This document shows, one piece after another, positions 35,650-43,198 of a stretch of 64,000 nt of DNA. A model generated the notes under the pieces. It was not told the origin of the DNA and did not search any database. It was given only the letters and a program-made list of their open reading frames with translations. Numbering within the stretch: position 1 is the stretch's first letter; each line of letters starts with the position of its first letter. Source of the stretch: UBA6107 sp964533735 (lineage in GTDB: Bacteria > Chloroflexota > Anaerolineae > Anaerolineales > Anaerolineaceae); NCBI GenBank assembly GCA_964533735.1, contig CAZHMD010000003.1:124001-188000 (forward strand). Direction: 5' to 3'. A program made the translations under genes and the position numbers.

Positions 35650-36900
35650 TTAGTGCCACTTTCCTTCCATCACAATGAATCCTTCCGGTTTCTCATTTTG
35701 TCGATTCACGATCTTTCCGCCAACATCTACATTCCCTGTGAAGGCATCTTCAAGAAAATCTAATACCTGCCCCTTGTGTTCAATTGACACAGATATATGT
35801 ATAATACCCGGAGCAAGCGGAATTTTATCCACACGGCAAGTGATCGATCGGGATCCATTAGCTTCTTGCGGTACAGGTAAAGGAGTATCACTTTTCAGAC
35901 TGCAAATCACATCTCCCCTGGGTGAAGCTATCTGTAATATACATTGCGAATCTGCAAGATTACTGGTTGAATCAACTTCATAATTAACTATGAAGTTAAT
36001 TGGAGCTCCAGAAGTAAGCATATCGGTTGGATGGTCATAGTCATCGGTCAACCTCAGTGCCTGAATCCGGACAGGTGAATCCGTGGAGCGTTGCACGCGA
36101 TCTGTGGTTTCGGTGTAGCCGCTTATTTGCAGGGAATGATAGTGTTGGACCGCTTTCCTAACATCTCCCATCGGATAAACAATTTCGCCATGATCTAAGA
36201 CAAATGCCTTGGTGCAAAGACCCGAGACCGTGGTCATATTGTGGCTGACAAATAAAACCACTCCACCTTCTGAGGCGACTGCTTTGATCTTCTGTAGACT
36301 TTTTTGCTGGAACTCTAAATCTCCTATCGATAACACTTCGTCTACCAGTAAAATTTGAGGATGCAAATGAGCTGCCACAGAAAATGCCAGGCGCACTTCC
36401 ATGCCTGAGGAAAACCGTTTTACCGGGGTATCGAGGAAATCCTTTACACCGGAAAACTCAACGATCTCGTCGAATTTTTTCTTAATCTCTACCCGCGACA
36501 TCCCAATAATAGCGCCACTGATAAAGATGTTTTCCCGCCCGGTTAATTCTGAGTGGAAACCCGTTCCCACTTCAAGCAGGGAACCGATCCTGCCGGTAAT
36601 TACTGCCCTGCCTGAAGTCGGTTGGGTTACCCGACTGAGAATCTTTAGCAGGGTGCTTTTACCGGCCCCATTTCGGCCAATAATACCGATGACTTCACCA
36701 CTTTCACATTCAAATGAGGCATCCTTCAGCGCCCAAAAAGCAATCTTCCTCGGTTGGGAACTGCGGTCTCGCAGCTGCCGGGCAAGATTCGCCAGATCAT
36801 CCACGAGAACACGTTGGTTCTTCCTCCAACCCATGCCCACGTTAGGACGCAGGTTGTAGCGTTTCGAGAGTTTTTCAGCTTTAAGTAAAACTTCAGGCAT
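35650..36900 (-). CDS. wzt: Polysaccharide ABC exporter ATPase with Wzt-type C-terminal domain
   Basis: This 416-aa protein has a nucleotide-binding domain with Walker A GRNGAGKST, a signature close to FSSGMEVRLAFSVA, Walker B ILLVDEVLSIGD and the His switch FVSHNMTTV. About 150 further residues follow the NBD and form the immunoglobulin-like Wzt C-terminal domain (PVRIQALRLTDD onward) that recognises the glycan end. The N-terminal extension with RYNLRPN and WALKDASFECESGEV is usual. Its ATG overlaps the wzm stop by one base (TGATG). The pair exports O-antigen-like or teichoic glycans across the inner membrane. No glycosyltransferases are adjacent on this strand. Confidence 0.93.
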   Translation of the reverse strand: MPEVLLKAEKLSKRYNLRPNVGMGWRKNQRVLVDDLANLARQLRDRSSQPRKIAFWALKDASFECESGEVIGIIGRNGAGKSTLLKILSRVTQPTSGRAVITGRIGSLLEVGTGFHSELTGRENIFISGAIIGMSRVEIKKKFDEIVEFSGVKDFLDTPVKRFSSGMEVRLAFSVAAHLHPQILLVDEVLSIGDLEFQQKSLQKIKAVASEGGVVLFVSHNMTTVSGLCTKAFVLDHGEIVYPMGDVRKAVQHYHSLQISGYTETTDRVQRSTDSPVRIQALRLTDDYDHPTDMLTSGAPINFIVNYEVDSTSNLADSQCILQIASPRGDVICSLKSDTPLPVPQEANGSRSITCRVDKIPLAPGIIHISVSIEHKGQVLDFLEDAFTGNVDVGGKIVNRQNEKPEGFIVMEGKWH

Positions 36901-37748
36901 CAGATCACATCCGCAAATTTTCGCTCGAGGCTATTGAAAATGACAAGGCCAATAATGAAGATTAATATCGAGGCAGCCACCGAATATGCCAGAGACTGGA
37001 ATGGAAAATCTATCGTACCGAATACCGCCCATCGAAACCCATTGATAATCCCAACCAGGGGGTTCAAGTCGTAGATCCAGGTCCAGTTTTCTGGGATGAG
37101 TTTTGCCGAATATGCCAGCGGGGAGGCATACATCCAAACCTGGATAACGAATGGCAGGACGTAGGTGAAGTCACGGTAATAAACATTGAGCGCTGCAAAC
37201 ATGACTCCAATCCCGATTGAAAGCACATAAGTGAGTAACAAGAAAATGGGAATCGACAGGAGGTTTAGCGTAAACTGAATTCTATAAATGATCATCAAGA
37301 CAACCAGGATGATACATGAAACGAGAAAATCAACGATCGTGGACAGGGCATTCGCAACTGGAATGATAATTCGCGGAAAGAATATCTTGGTAATCATGCG
37401 AATATCGCGAGTCAGGCTTACCCCTCCGCGCTGCAGAGACTGGGCAAACACATTCCATGGAAGCAAGCCAGCAAAAGCGAAAATAGCGTAGGCCACATCA
37501 TCAGAAGGTGCCTTCATCAGCATACCAAAAATGAGCGTAAAAATAGCAGACGTGATCAAGGGCTGGATGATTACCCAGGTGACGCCGAGGAATGTTTGCC
37601 TATAACGCAAAGAAATTTCCCTGACCGCAAGCATCCAGAGCAGTTCCCTGTAAGCCCAGAGATTATGAAAACTCCGCCACCAGGAATCTGTTTTTGGCTC
37701 AATAATGGTTTGGTGAACGCTTTTATTGCTTTCTTTACCTAAAGACAA
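36900..37748 (-). CDS. wzm: Polysaccharide ABC exporter permease
   Basis: This 282-aa ABC-2 type permease has six hydrophobic segments, the N-terminal WAYRELLWMLAVREISLRYRQTFLGVTWVIIQPLI and the GVSLTRDIRMITKIFFPRIIIP motif typical of Wzm/TagG proteins. The start is a TTG at 37748 with GAGG six bases before it. It is translationally coupled to wzt. Upstream lies the divergent, AT-rich control region of the adenylation/transport cassette. Confidence 0.9.
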   Translation of the reverse strand: MSLGKESNKSVHQTIIEPKTDSWWRSFHNLWAYRELLWMLAVREISLRYRQTFLGVTWVIIQPLITSAIFTLIFGMLMKAPSDDVAYAIFAFAGLLPWNVFAQSLQRGGVSLTRDIRMITKIFFPRIIIPVANALSTIVDFLVSCIILVVLMIIYRIQFTLNLLSIPIFLLLTYVLSIGIGVMFAALNVYYRDFTYVLPFVIQVWMYASPLAYSAKLIPENWTWIYDLNPLVGIINGFRWAVFGTIDFPFQSLAYSVAASILIFIIGLVIFNSLERKFADVI

Positions 37749-38120
37749 GTTGAAACCTCACACTGATTTGACTGATAAGTCTACTTATTATAGAACAATT
37801 GTTGAACATCTAATTTGGGAGTGGAAAATAATGTTCATTCCTCTATGAAAGATCTTTCCTCTTCGACTTGTATTCATGACTTCGCAATTGATTAATTCAA
37901 ATTCAATGTCGGATTTATTAACTTTTTATGTGCATTTATTGATTGAGTCCTGTATAATCTTGTTATTAATTTTAATATCCGTGCTTGAATTAATTAAAAT
38001 AAAAGCAAATTAATTCATAATTTTATAGTGTTATCTTCCAAACTTTGTACGGATTTATCTTAATGCATAAGCACAATTTCCGTTAATATGCCAGATCTTT
38101 TTTATAAATCGGAGGATTCT
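37749..38120. promoter_or_regulatory. AT-rich divergent control region with repeated ATTAATTCA boxes
   Basis: This 372-base spacer between wzm and the first substrate-binding lipoprotein is strongly AT-rich. The nine-mer ATTAATTCA occurs at 37892-37900 and 38009-38017, and inverted at 37986-37994; the last two form an inverted repeat with a 14-base gap. A TATAAT at 37953-37958 is a possible -10 box for the plus-strand genes, without a clear -35. The boxes could be operators for an unknown regulator. No gene is seen. Confidence 0.4.
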
Positions 38121-39191
38121 TTGAAAAAAATTTTCGTTGTTATTATGCTCACTGCAATGCTAATCGGTGGCTGCCAATCTGTACCCTCCACCCCCACTTC
38201 GGCGCCTGCCACAATAGAACTGCCGATTGCTCCAACGCCCGAGGCGACAATCGAACCAACACCTTATGAAGTTGTAACATTGAAAATGAATAGTTCGAAA
38301 TTGATGAGCTATGCCCCAATATTCATTGCTGAAAAAGAAGGTTATTTTAAGGAGTTTGGTATTTTTATTGAACCGGTCGTGTTCAATCGGTCCTCAGAAG
38401 CCCTGCCATTGTTGGCATCCGGAGATCTTGATATCTATGCTGGAATAGTACAATCAGGATTATTCAACGTTCTTGCTCAAGAGCCAAATGTAAAAGTTGT
38501 AGCCGATCGAGGCACCGTTTCTGGTGATGACGACTGTACTTACCTTGGGATCATGGTTCGGAAAGATTTATATGACTCTGGAGTCATTACTGGTCCCGAG
38601 GGACTAAAGGGACAAACGATTTCAGCCACGAATGCCGGGTCTACAGGATATCTCCTGAGCAGTTATCTTGCCCAGGCAGAATTAACTTTTGATGACATCA
38701 TCCTCAGTGATCTGCCAACCGCTTCTTACCTGGATGGTTTTGCGAATAAATCAGTAGCCGCAATTGTTGCTCCGGAACTACACGTGACCCGATTGGAACA
38801 GGCGGGCAACTCCGTCGTTATCGCGGGGTTGGAGGATTTTGGCACAACCCAATTATCTGTTATGGTGTTTGGCAAGAGTCTACTTGTTGAACACCCTGAT
38901 GTTGGAGCGAGGTTCCTGGCAGCGTACTTGAAGGGCGTACAAAAATATAACGAGGGAAAAACTGAAAGCAATATTCAAGCCATCATGGAAGCAACTGGTG
39001 AGGACATATCCCTGATCCAGAATTCCTGTTGGATCCCCATCCGTGATGACGCCACCGTTGATTTTTCAGGCGTTGAGGCATTTCAGCAGTGGTCAATCGA
39101 GCAAAAACAACTGGATCAAGCAGTTACAGAAGAACAATTTTGGGATCCCGGCTTTTTACTTGCAGCGCAAGAGCTGCTAATAAAAGATTAG
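38121..39191 (+). CDS. NMT1/THI5-like substrate-binding lipoprotein, copy 1
   Basis: The ~356-aa protein starts at a TTG with GGAGG five bases upstream, which gives a proper signal peptide MKKIFVVIMLTAMLIGGC; the lipobox is LIGG-C. A Ser/Thr/Pro-rich tether follows, then a periplasmic-binding fold: LKMNSSKLMSYAPIFIAEKEGYFKEFGI, the LLASGDLDIYAG segment and VVADRG. This is the NMT1/SsuA/TauA group that binds pyrimidine, sulfonate, nitrate or riboflavin-type ligands. A paralogue follows 3 kb later, and one NitT-type ATPase and permease come after both. Copy 1 contains the conserved Cys pair DDCTY and NSCWIP also present in copy 2. Ligand unknown. Confidence 0.88.
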   Translation: MKKIFVVIMLTAMLIGGCQSVPSTPTSAPATIELPIAPTPEATIEPTPYEVVTLKMNSSKLMSYAPIFIAEKEGYFKEFGIFIEPVVFNRSSEALPLLASGDLDIYAGIVQSGLFNVLAQEPNVKVVADRGTVSGDDDCTYLGIMVRKDLYDSGVITGPEGLKGQTISATNAGSTGYLLSSYLAQAELTFDDIILSDLPTASYLDGFANKSVAAIVAPELHVTRLEQAGNSVVIAGLEDFGTTQLSVMVFGKSLLVEHPDVGARFLAAYLKGVQKYNEGKTESNIQAIMEATGEDISLIQNSCWIPIRDDATVDFSGVEAFQQWSIEQKQLDQAVTEEQFWDPGFLLAAQELLIKD

Positions 39192-39222
39192 CACCGAAAA
39201 GTTAATCTTGATTATTATCCAA

Positions 39223-39256
39223 AGTCAATGGAATCTAACATGCTCTTCCATTGACT
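39223..39256 (+). other. Perfect 11-bp hairpin between lipoprotein and synthetase genes
   Basis: AGTCAATGGAA (39223-39233) and TTCCATTGACT (39246-39256) pair perfectly around a 12-base loop. It ends three bases before the AGGAG of the next gene. There is no T run. The position suits an mRNA-stability or attenuation element that keeps lipoprotein expression above that of the synthetase. Confidence 0.55.
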
Positions 39257-39274
39257 CTTAGGAGCGTTGACGTT

Positions 39275-41902
39275 ATGAAACACATCACGCCTTATTCAAA
39301 GAAAGAACTTCTGGAAGACTTTTGGGGATGTGTTTCCAAAAAGATGGGCGTTCAGGGTGATAGTGATTTCCTGGTTACTAAATTGGGGAGATTGACATAC
39401 AAACAAGCGGATGATGCTTCTAATATCATTTGCCGACATATAAAAGATACCACTTCAGTCACCAAAGTTGGTATTGGGATCTACCTTAAGGAGCCACGGT
39501 CAGTTGTGAGTTCTATGCTCGCGGTGATGAAATCGAGTAACTACTTTGTCATACTCGATCCCAGCTACCCTGATACAACAATAAGGTCAATGATCGAGGA
39601 TGCTAATATCCAAATCATCCTAACCGGAACGCAGTATCTCGAACATATCAGGTCAATTGCTGGGAACGGAATACCTGTGCTTGATCTGGATCGATTCGAT
39701 TTTTCTGTTGATCCTCCGGTCTTCCCTATAAGTTATTCTCTTGAAGACACTGTACAGATCATGTATACCTCCGGATCCTCTGGTAAACCTAAAGGTGCTG
39801 TTGAGGATTATCGGTATTTGATTCGCGCAGTATATATCAAGGCAAAACTTGGTGGTTATAAAGAAACCGATAGATTGCTTCAGCTTTCGTCATTTGCATA
39901 TTCCGGCCAACATTCAGGTGTATTCGCAGGGTTGATCATTGGCTATTCAATTTACTTTCATGATGTAAAGGAAGAAGGTTTCGCGTCGCTTTCAGGGTGG
40001 ATTCAGAAAAACAATCTCACTGCTTTTCAATCTACAGTGACAACCTTCAGGAGTTTTACGAGCACTCTTAAGGCTGGCGACCAATTTCCGTCCATCCACT
40101 ACTTTCATATAGGTGGTGAAAAGCGGAATAGAAATGATATTTCGATTATAAAAACGCATTTCCCTAATGTAAAACAACTCGTATTGGGTTATGCAGGAAC
40201 GGAAATGTTCCAGGTTTCAATTTCAACTGTGCCAATTGATGTTGCAGCATCCTATGATATTCTTCCTTGTGGGAAACCAATCGAAGATCTTCAAGTTTTG
40301 ATCTGGAATGAAAATGGCAAAGCGCTCCCTGTTGGATCCGAAGGTGAAGTAATCGTCCATGGTGATAGCCTTGCGCGCGGATACATTAATAACCCGGAAT
40401 TGAATAGACTCAAGTTCATAACGGATGGTAAAAATCCGGGTTGGCAATATTTCAGGACAGGTGATCGCGGTAAGATTCTTGAAGATGGTCAATTAATAGT
40501 CCTGGGTCGTCTGGATAATATGGTGAAGATAAAAGGTGTCCGTATTGAGATGGACACGATTGAAAATCGGATTTCCTCATATCCGGGAGTGGTGCACGTA
40601 GCGTCAAAAGTTTTTTATGATAATAATGGAATTGAGAGACTTGCCACGTACTATACCGTTGAAGAAGGTATTCAAGTTCCAGTATCAGATTTACGGAAAA
40701 ATTTGGCGGAATCATTACCGATCCAACAATTACCAAGCTATTTTATTTGCCTGGAAAAAATGCCGACATCGGCAACCGGAAAAATTGATTATTCTAATCT
40801 CCCCCTTCCATCAATGGTTAGGCCAACTCTCGGGTACCCGTATGTTGCTCCCGAAACCAGGACGGAGCAGAGGTTGGTCGCCATCTGGGAAGAGAAAATC
40901 GGTGTTACTGGAATTGGCGTCACGGATGATTTTTTTGATGTTGGAGGCGATTCGCTCATTGGAGTAATCGTGTTTGTGGCAATAGAGGATGAATTTGGGA
41001 AAACCTTACCAGTCTCAACATTATTAAAAGCCTCGTGTGTGAGGGACCTGGCATTAATAATCGATGGCAAAAACAAGTCAGGAACTGAATCTCTTTGTAT
41101 TTCAATAAATACCACCGGCCATAAACCACCTTTGTTCTTTTTTCCTGGAAAGGGAGGTTATCCTACTCGGATAAAACACCTGGCAAAAAAACTGGATCCT
41201 GAGATTCCCATCTATGCCTTTAATAGTCCTGTATTAGACCAAAGAGAAAAAATCACGAATAAAGTGGAGTATATTGCTGAAAGATATTTACAAGAAATAA
41301 GAAATCTTTATGAAGATACTCCAATGATCCTTGTAGGTGAATCAGTAGGGGGAAAGATTGCTTATGAGATTGCACAGAAAATCAAGCGGATTAACGGATT
41401 GCAGCCTATCGTTTTCCTTTTAGATACTTTTCATCAGGAAAGTTCTGTTCCCGAAGCCTATAGAAATGTACGGTCATGGAAATATTACGGAACACTTTTT
41501 AAAAAGCATGCGCTCATATTAACCAAGGCAGATTGGGAAGGGAAAAAAGAGTATTTCAAGTTCTACAATGAAACGATAATCGATAAAATGTCGAAATTCT
41601 TCAATCATCGTTTTTCTAAACGAAAAGGTCCGGACAATCAGCCATTCAACAGTAAATTGCAACACTCCAAAGTGGAAATCGAAATCTCAAGTGAGTATCA
41701 AGTTGAACCATACTCCGGGAAAGTTGTATTAATTATGGCTCAACGGGGAGCAGCTGGATCAACAAACAAAGCACATGGTTGGGATAAAGTCGGGATAACA
41801 AATCTGACTATTGAGAAAGTAGATTGTTATCACGGAAGTATGTTATTCGAGCCGGCAGTCACTGAGCTCGCGAAAATTATTCGAGCACATATTTTCACTT
41901 AA
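39275..41902 (+). CDS. Stand-alone adenylation-carrier-thioesterase (A-T-TE) protein, copy 1
   Basis: This 875-aa NRPS-like protein has no condensation domain. The adenylation domain (to ~505) has A3 YTSGSSGKPKG (164-174), A5 GYAGTEM, A7 YFRTGDRG, A8 GRLDNMVKIKGVRIE and the A10 Lys503 in TSATGKIDY. The carrier domain has DDFFDVGGDSL with phosphopantetheine Ser560. The thioesterase has GESVGG (Ser690) and CYHGS (His853). The A4 region reads FAYS where amino-acid-activating domains normally have FDxS, so the Asp that binds an alpha-amino group is missing. The substrate may be a keto, hydroxy or aryl acid; this is inference. ATG 39275 with AGGAG is preferred to the TTG at 39251. It alternates with the lipoprotein genes in a duplicated pair. 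Confidence 0.9.
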   Translation: MKHITPYSKKELLEDFWGCVSKKMGVQGDSDFLVTKLGRLTYKQADDASNIICRHIKDTTSVTKVGIGIYLKEPRSVVSSMLAVMKSSNYFVILDPSYPDTTIRSMIEDANIQIILTGTQYLEHIRSIAGNGIPVLDLDRFDFSVDPPVFPISYSLEDTVQIMYTSGSSGKPKGAVEDYRYLIRAVYIKAKLGGYKETDRLLQLSSFAYSGQHSGVFAGLIIGYSIYFHDVKEEGFASLSGWIQKNNLTAFQSTVTTFRSFTSTLKAGDQFPSIHYFHIGGEKRNRNDISIIKTHFPNVKQLVLGYAGTEMFQVSISTVPIDVAASYDILPCGKPIEDLQVLIWNENGKALPVGSEGEVIVHGDSLARGYINNPELNRLKFITDGKNPGWQYFRTGDRGKILEDGQLIVLGRLDNMVKIKGVRIEMDTIENRISSYPGVVHVASKVFYDNNGIERLATYYTVEEGIQVPVSDLRKNLAESLPIQQLPSYFICLEKMPTSATGKIDYSNLPLPSMVRPTLGYPYVAPETRTEQRLVAIWEEKIGVTGIGVTDDFFDVGGDSLIGVIVFVAIEDEFGKTLPVSTLLKASCVRDLALIIDGKNKSGTESLCISINTTGHKPPLFFFPGKGGYPTRIKHLAKKLDPEIPIYAFNSPVLDQREKITNKVEYIAERYLQEIRNLYEDTPMILVGESVGGKIAYEIAQKIKRINGLQPIVFLLDTFHQESSVPEAYRNVRSWKYYGTLFKKHALILTKADWEGKKEYFKFYNETIIDKMSKFFNHRFSKRKGPDNQPFNSKLQHSKVEIEISSEYQVEPYSGKVVLIMAQRGAAGSTNKAHGWDKVGITNLTIEKVDCYHGSMLFEPAVTELAKIIRAHIFT

Positions 41903-42042
41903 TCCTCTCTTGGTAATTCAACTATAATAAGCCAGATTAACTTCTTAAAGGTGAATTGACAAATTTGATCCTTCAAAAATAGTGAGACGGTTTCTGTATT
42001 TAGCCAGCATAATCGAAAAGTCCTTATTTTCACGGAGAATTT

Positions 42043-43110
42043 ATGAAGAAATTCTTGTTTTTTTCATTACTTTTTGTTCTCGTCCTTTCTGCATGCAACA
42101 CAACCCCTACCACTTTGCCAACCATCACCCAAACGGTAATTAATCAATCTGCGGAGGTAACTGAGGTTCCCAACCAAGAACCAACACCTTTTGAACCCGT
42201 GACTTTAAAAATCACTGGCGCAACAAACATGGGATTTGCTCCTTTGTTCCTGGCAGAAAAGTTTGGGTATTTTGATCAGTTCGGGATCATTCTTGAGAAA
42301 ATACAGTTTTCTCGTGTTACTGAGTCATTACCATTACTGGCATCAGGTGACCTCGATATTTATTCCGGATCTCTTCAATCAGGACTTATAAACATGATTT
42401 ACCAGGAACCATCCGTAAAAGTGGTGGCGGATCGCGGTTCAATTATTCCGGGTGAATGTACATACCATGCAATTTTGGTCAGGAAAGATTTGTATGAAAG
42501 CGGTGCAATCACTAAGCCCGAAGACCTTAGAGGACAAATGGTTTCCGCTACCCCAACTGGTCAGCAGGGATTCCAGCTATCTTTATTCCTTGAAGGATCC
42601 GGTGTAACACTCGATGAGATTGTATTCCAGGCACTTCCTCCGACATCTTATGTGGATGCTTTCGCAAACAAATCTATCGCAGCCATCGTTACAGCTGAAC
42701 CTTATATTACGCTTTTGGAAAAAGCAGGTAACGCGGTTGTGTTATCCAGAATGGAAGACCTTGGTTCATTCCAATTGTCAGTTCTCGCCTTCGGTAAGAA
42801 CCTAACGGTGGACCATCCGGATATTGGTGCCCGTTTCATGGCTGCCTATTTACTGGGTGTAAAGAAATACAACGAAGGAAAAACTGATGAAAACGTAACC
42901 ATCCTGACTGAAGCAACGGGAGAAGACAGAACCACCATTCAAGATACCTGTTGGTTACCAATCAAACCAGATGGATTGATTGATTTTAAAGCAGTGAATG
43001 TGTTTCAAAGCTGGTCAGTTGAACAAAAGGTTGTGGACCACCCTGTAACAGAAGAGCAATTCTGGGACCCAAACTTTATCGAAGCAGCAGAAATTCTTCT
43101 AGCACAGTAG
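42043..43110 (+). CDS. NMT1/THI5-like substrate-binding lipoprotein, copy 2
   Basis: This 355-aa paralogue of the lipoprotein at 38121 has signal peptide MKKFLFFSLLFVLVLSAC with lipobox LSA-C, a Thr/Pro tether, and the same fold markers (APLFLAEKFGYFDQFGI, LPLLASGDLDIYSGSLQSG, VVADRGS, TCWLPIKPDG). The C-terminal EEQFWDPNFIEAAEILLAQ matches copy 1 closely, indicating tandem duplication of a two-gene unit. A good GGAG precedes the ATG. The two copies differ most in the mid-domain that would line the ligand pocket (GECTYHAI versus DDCTYLGI), so they may bind related but different ligands. Confidence 0.9.
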   Translation: MKKFLFFSLLFVLVLSACNTTPTTLPTITQTVINQSAEVTEVPNQEPTPFEPVTLKITGATNMGFAPLFLAEKFGYFDQFGIILEKIQFSRVTESLPLLASGDLDIYSGSLQSGLINMIYQEPSVKVVADRGSIIPGECTYHAILVRKDLYESGAITKPEDLRGQMVSATPTGQQGFQLSLFLEGSGVTLDEIVFQALPPTSYVDAFANKSIAAIVTAEPYITLLEKAGNAVVLSRMEDLGSFQLSVLAFGKNLTVDHPDIGARFMAAYLLGVKKYNEGKTDENVTILTEATGEDRTTIQDTCWLPIKPDGLIDFKAVNVFQSWSVEQKVVDHPVTEEQFWDPNFIEAAEILLAQ

Positions 43111-43198
43111 TTATTACTGAAAAAATTGATAACCATTAATTCAAAGTTTGTTCTCTGACAAGCTTTGTCTTAGTGGATGGGAAGAGTTGGAGCTTTTC

